This document shows, in pieces, positions 17,205 to 26,974 of a stretch of DNA of 64,000 nucleotides; the first letter of the stretch is position 1, and every line of letters begins with the position of its first letter. A program made the position numbers and the translations under genes. The notes under the pieces were generated by a model, which ran no database searches, was not told where the DNA came from, and was given only the letters and a program-made list of their open reading frames with translations. The stretch lies in the NCBI GenBank assembly GCA_026706485.1, contig JAPOYR010000013.1, positions 1 through 64,000 of the forward strand, given 5' to 3'. Source of the DNA: Chloroflexota bacterium (GTDB taxonomy: Bacteria; Chloroflexota; UBA11872).

Positions 17205-17561
17205 CTACCCCACCGGTTCGATCACGAGCGGATGCTTCGGCTGGTAGATGCCGATCCAGGCGTCGCCCGGAACCTCGATCCGAGTCGCAATGCCCCACTC
17301 TTCCTCATGGATCGGCTCGACCAGCTTGACGCCCTTGGCTTGCAGCCTCGCCACTGTGGCATGAAGGTCGTCGCACAGCAGGTGCAACTCGTGGTCGCGG
17401 TCGCCATCCTCCGGATGCAGCCCGACCTCCGTGGGCGGCAGCGCGAAGACTAGCCATCCGTCGCCGGCGTTGACCCAGGGGAACTCGAGCACGTCGCGAA
17501 AGAAGGCCCGCGCGGCCTCGGCGTCCTTGGTGAAGATCAGTGAGTGGACTCCGATGAACAT
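17205..17561 (-). CDS. VOC-superfamily (glyoxalase-like) protein
   Basis: A 118-residue single VOC domain. 'GVHSLIFTKDAEAARAFFRD' at the N-terminus, 'ELHLLCDDLHATVARLQAKG' in the middle and 'IEVPGDAWIGIYQPKHP' at the C-terminus are the standard alternating elements. His6, the central His of 'HELHL' and the Glu of 'TRIEVPG' region are candidate metal ligands. The substrate is unknown. It is transcribed toward the DNA ligase, with the two palindromic repeats in between, and away from the SDR pair, whose first start is 120 nt from its own. Confidence 0.85.
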   Translation of the reverse strand: MFIGVHSLIFTKDAEAARAFFRDVLEFPWVNAGDGWLVFALPPTEVGLHPEDGDRDHELHLLCDDLHATVARLQAKGVKLVEPIHEEEWGIATRIEVPGDAWIGIYQPKHPLVIEPVG

Positions 17562-17680
17562 TGGTAGTTCTCCGACTCGTCGGACGGCGTTTCCATCTTG
17601 CCCGACAGATGGGGTTCGCTCCCCACGGTCTGAGTGGCATTCAAGCTAGGCTGGACCCGCACGGCGCCATGGAGCGGCAG

Positions 17681-18445
17681 ATGTCTCTTCTTGACGGCTT
17701 TCGGCTTGACGGCCGCCGCGCGCTGGTCACCGGCGCCAGCCGTGGAATCGGGCGGTCCATTGCCGAGGCCTTCGCGGAGGCGGGCGCGGACGTGGCGCTT
17801 GCCGCGCGCACGGTGCCCGACCTCGAAACGGTTGCCGCGGCGGTCGAATCGCGCGGCCGCCGCGCGGTCGTGCTGCCGCTCGACGTGCGCGACGTGGCGG
17901 CCGTCGAAAAGGCCGTCGCCAAAGCGGCCGAAGCCTTGGGCGGCCTGGACATCCTGGTGAACAACGCGGGGGTCTACTTCCATGCGACCGTCGACGACCT
18001 CACGCCGGAGCAATTCCAACTGGTGCTCGACGTCAACCTGCGGGCCGTCGTGTTCGCCATGCAGGCGGCGCGACCGCTCATGCGGGCGGGCGGCGGCGGC
18101 GTGGTCATCAACATCAGCTCGGTTGCCGCGGAGAAAGGTTCGCCCAACGTCTACGGCGCCAGCAAGGCGGCGCTGGAGAGCTTCACCCGCAGCGCCGATC
18201 GCGATTGGGCGCTGGACAACATCCGCTGCGTGGCGATCGCGCCGGGGATGATCGACACGGACATGGAGGCGGAGTTCCTCGCCGACCCGGCGCGCATCGA
18301 TCCGGTGATCGCGACCACCGCGCGCCGCCGCGTGGCCCAGCCGGACGAAGTCGCCGCCGCCGCGGTCTTTCTCGCCTCGCAAGCGGCCGACTTCATCAGC
18401 GGCGCCGTGCTCAACGTCGACGGCGGCCGCAGCGCGAACTACTAG
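17681..18445 (+). CDS. Short-chain dehydrogenase/reductase (first of a tandem pair)
   Basis: 254 residues, classical SDR. The NAD(P)-binding 'TGASRGIG' begins at residue 17, 'NNAG' is at 94-97, and the catalytic residues are Ser146, Tyr158 and Lys162 ('YGASK'). The C-terminus 'FLASQAADFISGAVLNVDGG' is typical of 3-ketoacyl-ACP-reductase-like and glucose-dehydrogenase-like members. The substrate is not identifiable. ATG 17681 is chosen because GGAG at 17671-17674 precedes it by six bases; ATG 17669 is an alternative. The stop is two bases before the GTG of a paralogous SDR, so the two are co-translated and probably arose by tandem duplication. Confidence 0.93.
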   Translation: MSLLDGFRLDGRRALVTGASRGIGRSIAEAFAEAGADVALAARTVPDLETVAAAVESRGRRAVVLPLDVRDVAAVEKAVAKAAEALGGLDILVNNAGVYFHATVDDLTPEQFQLVLDVNLRAVVFAMQAARPLMRAGGGGVVINISSVAAEKGSPNVYGASKAALESFTRSADRDWALDNIRCVAIAPGMIDTDMEAEFLADPARIDPVIATTARRRVAQPDEVAAAAVFLASQAADFISGAVLNVDGGRSANY

Positions 18446-18447
18446 CC

Positions 18448-19203
18448 GTGAACGATGCATTCTCGCTTGCCGGTCGCCGGGCGCTGATCACCGGCGCGAG
18501 CCGCGGCGTCGGTCGCGGGATCGCCCTGGCGTTCGCCGAGGCCGGCGCCGACGTGGCCCTTGCGGCGACCGACTCCCGGAAGCTGAACGATGTCGCCGCC
18601 GACGCCCGACGGTGCGGAGTTGCCACGCACCCGATCACCGTCGACCTCTCGGACGTTGATGCCGTCTTGAACATGGTCGATCAGGCGCACTCCGCTTTGG
18701 GCGGACTGGACGTGCTGGTCAACAACGCGGCGGTCCACGGCGGGGATGCCAGCACCGACACCTCGGTCGAGGAGTTCGAGCGCCTCGTGAACGTCAACCT
18801 GCGAGCGCCGGTGTTCGCGGCGCAGCGGGCGGGAACGTACATGCGGGCCGCGGGCCGCGGCGTGATCATCAACATCGGCTCGACGGCCTCGGTACGCGGC
18901 CTGGGGGTTTACGGTGCGGTCAAGGCCGGGCTCGAATCATTCACCGAGGGGCTGGCCCGAGCGTGGGGGCCCGACGGCATTCGCGTGGTGGCGATTCAGC
19001 CGGGACTCATCAGCACCGACGCGACGGCGTCCCTGGAGCAGGACCCCGAACGGCTCGAACGCTTCCTGAGCCAAACGCACTTGCGGTGCATTGGGCAACC
19101 TCGTGACGTGGCCGGCGCGGCCGTGTTTCTGGCCTCGGACGCGGCCAGCTTCATCACGGGTGTCGTGCTTCCGGTCTCGGGTGGTCGCGTCTACAAGCTC
19201 TAA
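18448..19203 (+). CDS. Short-chain dehydrogenase/reductase (second of a tandem pair)
   Basis: 251 residues with a GTG start at 18448, two bases after the preceding SDR stop. It keeps 'ITGASRGVGRGIA' for cofactor binding, 'LVNNAAV', 'IINIGSTAS' and the catalytic pair in 'VYGAVK', ending with 'FLASDAASFITGVVLPVSGG'. It aligns over its full length with the upstream SDR, so the pair probably acts on related substrates or as a heteromer. A longer reading of the frame, back into the previous gene, has no SDR character and is not supported. Confidence 0.92.
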   Translation: MNDAFSLAGRRALITGASRGVGRGIALAFAEAGADVALAATDSRKLNDVAADARRCGVATHPITVDLSDVDAVLNMVDQAHSALGGLDVLVNNAAVHGGDASTDTSVEEFERLVNVNLRAPVFAAQRAGTYMRAAGRGVIINIGSTASVRGLGVYGAVKAGLESFTEGLARAWGPDGIRVVAIQPGLISTDATASLEQDPERLERFLSQTHLRCIGQPRDVAGAAVFLASDAASFITGVVLPVSGGRVYKL

Positions 19204-19216
19204 ACAGCCCAACCCC

Positions 19217-19222
19217 TATAAT
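19217..19222 (+). promoter_or_regulatory. Candidate -10 element for gatC
   Basis: An exact TATAAT lies 30 nt upstream of the gatC start, in a GC-rich context where it stands out. The matching -35 region is poor (CTACAA at 19191-19196, 20-nt spacer), so this is a tentative promoter for the gatCAB-gdh group. Confidence 0.35.
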
Positions 19223-19252
19223 TCGGTTCGGTTCGCCCAACCCGATTTCCCC

Positions 19253-19543
19253 ATGATCGACCGCGAGCAAGTGGTGCATGTCGCGGCCTTGGCGCGTCTG
19301 GCGCTGTCGGAGGCCGAGATCGACCGCATGCAGGCCGACCTGCAGCAGATCCTGCAGGCATTCGAGGCGCTCAATGCGCTAGACGTTTCCGACGTGTCTC
19401 CAACGGCGCAGGTGATTCCGCTCGCCACCGTCGAGCGACCGGATGAAACCGAGGCGCCACTCTCGCGCGACGACGTGATGCGCAACGCGCCGAGAGTCGA
19501 GCGGGACCAGATTCGCGTTCCCGCCGTGCTTCCGGAGGAGTAG
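19253..19543 (+). CDS. gatC: Glu-tRNA(Gln)/Asp-tRNA(Asn) amidotransferase subunit C
   Basis: 96 residues, the standard GatC length. It begins 'MIDREQVVHVAALARLALSE', matching the conserved GatC opening, continues with 'LQQILQAFEALNALDVSDV', and ends with 'LSRDDVMRNAP' followed by 'VPAVLPEE'. GatC is the small scaffold that binds GatA to GatB in the complex converting misacylated Glu-tRNA(Gln) to Gln-tRNA(Gln). It is followed by gatA (39-nt gap) and gatB, a complete gatCAB cluster. Confidence 0.96.
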   Translation: MIDREQVVHVAALARLALSEAEIDRMQADLQQILQAFEALNALDVSDVSPTAQVIPLATVERPDETEAPLSRDDVMRNAPRVERDQIRVPAVLPEE

Positions 19544-19582
19544 CGGGCGTGCCTGACTGCCGGGCCGGCAGGGAGTCGTCGC

Positions 19583-21052
19583 ATGGCTAACGATCTCTTC
19601 CGGCTCACCGTCACCGAAGCGGGGGACGCGCTGGCGGCCGGAGACACTTCCTCGGTCGAACTCACTCGCAGCGTGCTGGACCGCATCGACGCCGTCGACG
19701 CGCGCACCGGCGCCTATTTGCGGGTGACGGCCGATGCCGCGCTGGCTCAAGCCGAGGCGGCGGATGCTCGGCGTGCACGCGGCGACGCCGGACCGCTGCT
19801 GGGCATCCCGCTGGCGATCAAGGACGTGCTCTGCACCGACGGGGTCGCCACCACCTGCGCCTCGCGCATCCTCGAAGGCTTCGTGCCGCCGTTCGACGCC
19901 ACGGTCGTCGCGCGGCTCAAGGCCGCCGGCGCCGTGCTCGTGGGAAAGACGAACATGGACGAGTTCGCCATGGGCTCGTCGAATGAAAACTCGGGGTACC
20001 ACCCGGTGCGCAATCCGTGGGACCTTTCCAAGGTCCCGGGGGGATCGAGCGGCGGATCCGCGGCAGCGGTGGCGGCGGACGAGTGTCTGGCCGCGCTTGG
20101 CTCCGATACGGGCGGGAGCGTGCGGCAGCCCGCGGCGCTGTGCGGCTGCGTGGGCCTCAAGCCGACCTACGGTCGCGTGTCGCGCTACGGGCTGGTGGCG
20201 TTCGCGTCCTCGCTCGATCAGGTCGGACCGCTCACGAAATCGGTACGCGACGCCGCCGTGCTCCTCGCGGCCACTGCCGGACACGACCCGCGCGATGCCA
20301 CCTCACTGCCGGAGCCGGTGCCCAACTTCGCGGCGGAGCTCGACGGCAGTGTCGAGGGACTGCGCGTGGGCGTGGCGCCCGAGTATTTCGGTGAGGGCAT
20401 TGACGCGGGCGTGGCCTCGGCGGTTCAGGATGCGATTGGCGCCCTGGAAGCCAACGGCGCGGAGGTTTGCGAAATCACGCTGCCTCACACCGAGTACGCG
20501 CTGCCGGTCTACTACGTCATCGCCCCCTCCGAGGCCAGCGCGAACCTGGCTCGCTACAACGGCGTCAAATACGGGCTGTCGGACCCGCAGGCCGACGACG
20601 TGGACGAGATGATGGCCACGGTGCGCGCGCAGGGCTTCGGCGCCGAGGTCAAGCGGCGCATCATGCTTGGAACGTTTGCGCTCTCTTCCGGCTACTACGA
20701 CGCCTACTACCTGCGCGCCCAAAAGGTGCGCACCCTTATCAAGCAGGACTTCGACACGGCCTTTGAGGCGGTGGACGTGATCGCCGCACCAACCTCGCCG
20801 ACCGCGGCCTTCGACCTCGGTGGGCGGACCGCTGATCCGTTGGCGATGTATCGCGCCGACGTGCTCACCCTGCCCGCGTCGCTTGCGGGCCTTCCGGCCA
20901 TCAGCGTGCCGTGCGGATTCGTGGACGGATTGCCGGTGGGCCTGCAGCTCATCGCGCCGCCGCTGCACGAGGTGCGCCTGCTGCGCGTGGCCGACGCCTA
21001 TGAGCGACTTCGGCCGGCGACGCCGGCGCCGCGGCAGGCGGTGGAGGCATGA
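19583..21052 (+). CDS. gatA: Glu-tRNA(Gln) amidotransferase subunit A
   Basis: 489 residues, the expected GatA size. It carries the amidase-signature Ser-cisSer-Lys core. The Lys is in '[13 protein letters not shown]', the cis-Ser region is '[15 protein letters not shown]' and the nucleophilic Ser is in '[13 protein letters not shown]'. These are followed by '[20 protein letters not shown]', which is specific to GatA among amidases. GatA hydrolyses glutamine and channels ammonia to GatB. ATG 19583 follows AGGGAG with suitable spacing. The stop overlaps the gatB ATG by four bases. Confidence 0.97.
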   Translation: MANDLFRLTVTEAGDALAAGDTSSVELTRSVLDRIDAVDARTGAYLRVTADAALAQAEAADARRARGDAGPLLGIPLAIKDVLCTDGVATTCASRILEGFVPPFDATVVARLKAAGAVLVGKTNMDEFAMGSSNENSGYHPVRNPWDLSKVPGGSSGGSAAAVAADECLAALGSDTGGSVRQPAALCGCVGLKPTYGRVSRYGLVAFASSLDQVGPLTKSVRDAAVLLAATAGHDPRDATSLPEPVPNFAAELDGSVEGLRVGVAPEYFGEGIDAGVASAVQDAIGALEANGAEVCEITLPHTEYALPVYYVIAPSEASANLARYNGVKYGLSDPQADDVDEMMATVRAQGFGAEVKRRIMLGTFALSSGYYDAYYLRAQKVRTLIKQDFDTAFEAVDVIAAPTSPTAAFDLGGRTADPLAMYRADVLTLPASLAGLPAISVPCGFVDGLPVGLQLIAPPLHEVRLLRVADAYERLRPATPAPRQAVEA

Positions 21053-22515
21053 CGATGCCCTCCGGCTACCGCGTGGTTATCGGACTCGAGACCCACGTGC
21101 AGCTCAAGACGGCCAGCAAGATGTTTTGCCGCACCAGCGCGGCGTATGCGTCCGCGCCGCCAAACACCCTGGTGTGCCCGGTATGCCTTGGCATGCCGGG
21201 CGTCCTGCCGGTGATCAATGCGGCCGCCGTCGATCTCACGATCATGACGGGGCTCGCCCTGCACAGCGAGATTCCCCCGCACGCCAAATTTGACCGGAAG
21301 AACTACGCGTATCCGGATTTGATGAAGTGGTACCAGATTTCGCAATACGACCTGCCGCTGTGCGTCGGCGGCTGGCTGGAAGTCGCGGCCAACGGCGAGA
21401 CCCGGCGCATCCGCATCACCCGCGTTCACCTGGAGGAGGACACCGCCAAGCTGACGCACGTGGTCGGCGACGACGGCCAGCCGGCGAGCTTGATCGACGT
21501 GAATCGCTCCGGCGTGCCGCTGATGGAGATCGTCACCGAGCCGGACATCACCAGCGCGGAAGAGGCGATGGCCTACGGCCTCAAGCTGCGCAACATCTTG
21601 CGCTGGCTGGGCGTGTCCACGGCCAACATGCAGGACGGCGCGCTGCGGATCGACGCCAACGTGTCCGTGTGGCCGATCGGCGCCGAGGTCGGCAATACGA
21701 AGGTCGAGGTCAAGAACATGAACTCGTTCCGGGCGCTGGGCCAGGCGCTGGACTACGAGATCGAACGCCAGATAGACCTCTTGGAGCGCGGCGAGCGGCT
21801 GGAGCAGGAAACGCGGGGTTGGGACGAGAGCGACGCCCGCACCGTGTCCCAGCGCACCAAGGAATATGCCCACGACTACCGCTACTTTCCGGAGCCCGAT
21901 CTGCCGCCACTCGAGATCACGCGCGAGCGCGTGCAGCGACTGACGAAGCAAATGCCGGAGCTTCCCGATGCCGTTCGGCAGCGGCTGGTGGACGAGCTTG
22001 GCGTCACTTCAGCGGACGCCGACGAGCTGATCGAGGACCGTGACCTCGCCGCCTACACCCTCGACGTCATCGAGCGTCATGCCGGAGGGGCGGCGGAGGT
22101 CGTGACGTGGGTGCTCCAGGACGTGCGACGGTTGCTCAATGCGCGGGAGCTGGGGTCCGACGGCATCCCCATTTCCGCGGCCGCGATGGCGCAGCTGTTG
22201 GCGCTGCGAGCCCAGGGCGATCTGAGCAGCACGATGGCCGGCACGGTGCTCGAGGAGATGTTCGCTACCGGGAAGTCATTGGAAGAGGTCGTGGCTGCCC
22301 GCGGCCGGCAGATCAGCGATAGCGATGCGTTGGTGGAAATCGCCCGCGAGGTCATGGCCGCCAACCCGCAAGCGGTCGCGGACTACCATGCAGGGAAAGA
22401 TCGCGCAGTTCAATTCCTGATGGGCCAGGTCATGCGGCAAACACGCGGACAGGCCAATCCGGGCAAGGTGACCGAGTTGCTGCGCGCGGAGCTAAGCCGC
22501 GACCGCGGCGCGTGA
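21049..22515 (+). CDS. gatB: Glu-tRNA(Gln) amidotransferase subunit B
   Basis: 488 residues. Conserved GatB sequences include '[19 protein letters not shown]', '[15 protein letters not shown]', '[19 protein letters not shown]' and '[15 protein letters not shown]', followed by a C-terminal YqeY-like tail domain. GatB phosphorylates the tRNA-bound Glu and completes transamidation. The Cys residues of the zinc site in the N-terminal part are visible ('FCRTSAAYA', 'CPVC'). The gene overlaps gatA by 4 nt and ends 16 nt before the glutamate dehydrogenase start. Confidence 0.97.
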   Translation: MTMPSGYRVVIGLETHVQLKTASKMFCRTSAAYASAPPNTLVCPVCLGMPGVLPVINAAAVDLTIMTGLALHSEIPPHAKFDRKNYAYPDLMKWYQISQYDLPLCVGGWLEVAANGETRRIRITRVHLEEDTAKLTHVVGDDGQPASLIDVNRSGVPLMEIVTEPDITSAEEAMAYGLKLRNILRWLGVSTANMQDGALRIDANVSVWPIGAEVGNTKVEVKNMNSFRALGQALDYEIERQIDLLERGERLEQETRGWDESDARTVSQRTKEYAHDYRYFPEPDLPPLEITRERVQRLTKQMPELPDAVRQRLVDELGVTSADADELIEDRDLAAYTLDVIERHAGGAAEVVTWVLQDVRRLLNARELGSDGIPISAAAMAQLLALRAQGDLSSTMAGTVLEEMFATGKSLEEVVAARGRQISDSDALVEIAREVMAANPQAVADYHAGKDRAVQFLMGQVMRQTRGQANPGKVTELLRAELSRDRGA

Positions 22516-22531
22516 GGTGGGGATGGGCGCA

Positions 22532-23800
<1,269 letters not shown>

Positions 23801-23824
23801 GGGCGCCTGGCCCGGCTGCCCGAT

Positions 23825-24355
23825 CTAGTTGGTCGCGCCGTCGCGCACGGCCTGCCACGTGAACGGGCGGCCGTCGTCAAAGCGGGCGCCAACGTCCGCG
23901 AACGCGTCGCGCCCTTCGTCATCGGGGTTGTAGAGCCGCGTCGGCGAGTTGAGCAGGACGGCGGGCTTGTCGCCGACGACCATGAAGCCGTGGTGGACGA
24001 GCCGCGGGATCAGGACGCAATGCTGCGCGTCATCGCCGGAGATTTCGCCGAGCGGCAGCAAGTCGAGCGTGCCTTGCGTCGGCGATTCGGGCCGCCCGTC
24101 CCACAGGGCAAGCACGATCGAGCCGGCTGCCACGATGAAGCGGTCCTCCTGGTGCTGGTGCACGTGCCATTCATCCTCGTCGCGGGCCAGTCCGGCCGGG
24201 GTGACCGAGTAGTAGGTCTGCGCGAACGCCCGCGTGTCCGGGTCGTAGATGTCGGGCCAATCGGTTCGAAGAATCTCGACGAGTGTTCCGGACTCGTCCC
24301 GATTGACACGCAGCGGCCGCGCGACCGCGTCATGGATCCGGAGGTGAAACCGCAC
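23825..24355 (-). CDS. RmlC-like cupin (dTDP-4-dehydrorhamnose 3,5-epimerase family)
   Basis: 176 residues with a GTG start at 24355, preceded on its strand by GAGCGAGGAGA. The cupin core includes 'AQTYYSVTPAGLARDEDEWH', 'HVHQHQEDRFIVAAGSIVLA' and 'VLIPRLVHHGFMVVGDKPAV', which match the epimerase-family beta barrel including the His-rich strand. Whether it acts on a dTDP-sugar is open, since no other rml genes are nearby. The open frame continues upstream to 24760, but that stretch has no family character and overlaps the small plus-strand gene, so it is excluded. It is convergent with the glutamate dehydrogenase gene. Confidence 0.82.
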   Translation of the reverse strand: MRFHLRIHDAVARPLRVNRDESGTLVEILRTDWPDIYDPDTRAFAQTYYSVTPAGLARDEDEWHVHQHQEDRFIVAAGSIVLALWDGRPESPTQGTLDLLPLGEISGDDAQHCVLIPRLVHHGFMVVGDKPAVLLNSPTRLYNPDDEGRDAFADVGARFDDGRPFTWQAVRDGATN

Positions 24356-24418
24356 CGGTCTCCTCGCTCCCCACGCCTGCCGATGCAGTGTAGGCGAACG
24401 GCGACAGTAAAAGCCCAC

Positions 24419-24450
24419 TTGACATCGGTAACGTGCCGGAGTGCTAGCAT
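24419..24450 (+). promoter_or_regulatory. Candidate promoter for the small gene at 24483
   Basis: A perfect TTGACA (24419-24424) is followed by TGC-TAGCAT (24442-24450), an extended -10-like element. The spacer of 20 nt is longer than ideal. It lies 33 nt upstream of the proposed ATG, and explains why an in-frame GTG at 24441 is not used as the start. Confidence 0.4.
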
Positions 24451-24482
24451 GCACAGGCGACTTGAGGGACAGGTCGGCAGCG

Positions 24483-24830
24483 ATGCCTCGCACGAGCCCG
24501 AGCCCTGCGACGCGGATGTCGTACCAACGCCGGCAGCGCGTCCGGGACACCGCCATGAGCATGGCGAACACCATTGGCGCCAAGTATTCGGATTTGCGCG
24601 TCACGATCGACATGGAGAGCGTTGACGGCGAGGACGCGTTCGTCTGGATCGAGGTGCTGCGGGGACTGCGTCCGGCGGAGCTCCCCACGTTCATCGACCG
24701 TCTGGCGCGGCAGTGCGCCCGCCGTACGGGCTTCTGGATCGTGCCGCGAATCGTCAGCACGAGTGTTGAGTCGCAGCCGGAATTGCGCCTGCGGCCGCGC
24801 GTCGGCTCCGCTCGGCCCTCGGTAACCTAG
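24483..24830 (+). CDS. Small hypothetical protein
   Basis: 115 residues, not assigned to a family I recognise. The first 25 residues are basic and Ser/Pro-rich. The body ('TIGAKYSDLRVTIDMESVDG', 'EDAFVWIEVLRGLRPAELPT', 'FIDRLARQCARRTGFWIVPR') alternates charged and hydrophobic residues like a compact alpha/beta fold. An alternative start is ATG 24516. It is divergent from the cupin gene and convergent with the Gfo/Idh gene, three bases from the latter's stop. A good promoter candidate precedes it. I believe it is a real gene because of that promoter and its protein-like composition, but no function can be given. Confidence 0.6.
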   Translation: MPRTSPSPATRMSYQRRQRVRDTAMSMANTIGAKYSDLRVTIDMESVDGEDAFVWIEVLRGLRPAELPTFIDRLARQCARRTGFWIVPRIVSTSVESQPELRLRPRVGSARPSVT

Positions 24831-24833
24831 CGG

Positions 24834-26003
24834 CTATCCGTCCAGCTCGTCGATTGCGACCGGTCGACCGGCGGCGTGTGACTCGTAGGCGGCGTGCACG
24901 ATCTCAACCGCGCGGCGTCCGACATCGCCCGGCGATGAATTTGAGTCCGTGAGCCCCAGCGTCAGTTCCACCAGCTCATGGGGCGGCCCGTCACAGCGAT
25001 AGGCCCCATCGTCCACGCCGACATCGAATTCCTGATTGGCCCCATCGTCCCGGAAAACGGCTAGCCGCGCTCGATCGATGTCATAGAGCAGCGCGCCCTC
25101 GCTGCCGAAAACGCGCAGGTCGAGCTGGAAGCGCCCGCCCACCGGAACCGCGGCCGTGCCTGATACCGACGCCAGGGCGCCGCTGCGAAAGTGCACCGTC
25201 AGGGCGTTGTGCAGATCGATTCGCGCGCCGCCGTCCGCCATAGCCGCGTACACGGCCTCGGGTTCGAGATCCGTGAGCCAGGTGAGCAGACCAAGCGCGT
25301 GACTGAGCTGCGCCTGGCCGTAGCCCCCGTGGGAAAGCCCGGGGTCCGTGTAGTTGTCGAACTCCGGCGCCACGAGCGGAGGCTCGCCGAAGCGGAACGC
25401 CGTGCCCATGAAGAACTCCTTCGACGGCGACCCCATGTGACAGGCCACGTGCTCGACTTCACCCACCGCTCCGCTGTCCATCAATGCCTTGGCGCGGACG
25501 GTGAGCGGTCGGTGGTGCCAGCCATAGGACACCAGCAGGTGACGCCCCACGTCGCGCGCCAGCGCGACCAGGCGACGCGCGTCTGCCGCCCGCGTGCACA
25601 TGGGCTTCTCGACGAGGACGTGGCAGCCTGCCTTCAGGGCCGCGGCGGCATGCGCGAAGTGGTGGCGATGCGGCGAGGCCACGACGACCGCGTCGAGATT
25701 GTGGCTGAGGAGCTCTTGGACGTCTGGTGTTGCGTGTTCGAATCCGAAGTGCTGGTGCACCCGCGCTAGCACCGCGGCGTCGAGGCCGCACACCGCCACC
25801 ATCTCAACGTCGCTGCGCGCGGCCAGGAGCGGCATGTGGTTGGTGGTGGCCCACCAGCCCGCCCCAATGAATCCGATGCGGGCCTTGCGGCTTGAATGCT
25901 GTGGCCGGCGCGCCGCCTCCGCGATCATCTCGTCCGAGAGAATCCCGACGTCCGTGTAGGGAGACTCGGCGGCAGACGTCTCCGGGCCTGAGTCACCAGT
26001 CAT
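24834..26003 (-). CDS. Gfo/Idh/MocA-family oxidoreductase
   Basis: 389 residues. After a 40-residue N-terminal extension comes the Rossmann motif 'IGFIGAGWWATTNHMPLLA', then 'DAVVVASPHRHHFAHAAAAL' and the signature 'HVLVEKPMCTRAADARRLV', containing the conserved Glu-Lys-Pro. The C-terminal alpha/beta domain carries 'VEHVACHMGSPS' and 'GGYGQAQLSHALGLLTWLT', with a likely catalytic His. Members oxidise or epimerise sugars and cyclitols using NAD(P). The substrate is unknown. It is followed on the same strand (58 nt) by the aldo/keto reductase gene, which may belong to the same pathway. Confidence 0.9.
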   Translation of the reverse strand: MTGDSGPETSAAESPYTDVGILSDEMIAEAARRPQHSSRKARIGFIGAGWWATTNHMPLLAARSDVEMVAVCGLDAAVLARVHQHFGFEHATPDVQELLSHNLDAVVVASPHRHHFAHAAAALKAGCHVLVEKPMCTRAADARRLVALARDVGRHLLVSYGWHHRPLTVRAKALMDSGAVGEVEHVACHMGSPSKEFFMGTAFRFGEPPLVAPEFDNYTDPGLSHGGYGQAQLSHALGLLTWLTDLEPEAVYAAMADGGARIDLHNALTVHFRSGALASVSGTAAVPVGGRFQLDLRVFGSEGALLYDIDRARLAVFRDDGANQEFDVGVDDGAYRCDGPPHELVELTLGLTDSNSSPGDVGRRAVEIVHAAYESHAAGRPVAIDELDG

Positions 26004-26061
26004 GCTGCGCGAATGTCCTTGGTGTCAAACCCGACGCTGCCGGTTCGTGGGTGGGATTGGT

Positions 26062-26871
26062 TCATGGACGAATGGCGTCCAGCGCCTGCTGTTGCTCGGC
26101 GGAAAGCGTCCAGCCTGCCGCCCCGCACAGCTCGTCCACCCGATGGGGCCGCTCGGTCTTGGGGATGGCCATTACCCGGTCGTGGTCCAGCAGCCAGCGG
26201 ATCGCGACTTGCGCCGGGGTCTTGCCGGCCTCGTTTGCGATCTGCCGGATGACCGTGGAATCGGGTCCGGAAACGACGCGTCCCAGCGCCAGCGGCGCAA
26301 AGGCGATGACGGTGATGTCGTTGGCCTGGCAGTACGGCAAGATTTCGGCCTCGATCCGCCGATCGAGGACGCTGTATGGGACTTGGTTCGCGACGAGCGG
26401 CGAGCTCTCCAGGGCATCCTGGGCGTCCGCCATTTGTTGAACGTCGAAATTGCTCACGCCGATGTAGCGAATCACGCCGTCGGCGACCAGCTGCTCCATC
26501 GCGGCCATGGTCTCGGTGATGGGAATCGTCGCGCTGGGCGAGTGAATCTGGTAGAGATCGATGACGTCGATGCCGAGTCGCTCGCGGCTGGCGAGCGCAT
26601 GCGAAATCACGCTGTCATGCCGCAGGTTTTGCGCGCTGATCTTGGTGGCCACGAAGGCGGACGCGCCGGCTTCCCGCAACTCGCGGCAGACGATGCGCTC
26701 GGCGGCGCCGGGCTCGTCGCCAACGGCGTTGTACGACTCGGCCGTGTCGATGAGGTTCGCGCCGAGCTCAATCGCGCGACCCAGGACCCCCGGCTCGCCG
26801 TGGTAGCGGGCGGTGCCGAACCCGATGCTCGGGATCAATTCGTCGGTGGGCCCGAGGGGGACGTATTCCAT
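26062..26871 (-). CDS. Aldo/keto reductase
   Basis: 269 residues from ATG 26871; the open frame upstream to 27144 has no family resemblance. AKR features are 'SIGFGTARYHGEPGVLGRAI', 'GANLIDTAESYNAVGDEPGA' (catalytic Asp and Tyr), 'ASAFVATKISAQN' (Lys), 'IDLYQIHSPSA' (His) and 'YIGVSNFDVQQM'. The C-terminal part 'AIPKTERPHRVDELCGAAG' is the NADPH-binding loop. It resembles the group that includes 2,5-diketogluconate reductases, but the substrate cannot be fixed. It lies upstream of and on the same strand as the Gfo/Idh gene. Confidence 0.9.
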   Translation of the reverse strand: MEYVPLGPTDELIPSIGFGTARYHGEPGVLGRAIELGANLIDTAESYNAVGDEPGAAERIVCRELREAGASAFVATKISAQNLRHDSVISHALASRERLGIDVIDLYQIHSPSATIPITETMAAMEQLVADGVIRYIGVSNFDVQQMADAQDALESSPLVANQVPYSVLDRRIEAEILPYCQANDITVIAFAPLALGRVVSGPDSTVIRQIANEAGKTPAQVAIRWLLDHDRVMAIPKTERPHRVDELCGAAGWTLSAEQQQALDAIRP

Positions 26872-26974
26872 GCGAATCTCACTCGTCCATTTGGCCGCAG
26901 GCCCCCAGTGTAAGTCGGGGGGCGCCAGGGTCGCAGTCCTTGGCGTCGTCGAATAGGTGACCCGCCCGAAAGCG

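Noticed and set aside
24356-24760. An N-terminal extension of the cupin protein
   Set aside because: The residues are unlike the family, and a good ribosome-binding site precedes the GTG at 24355.
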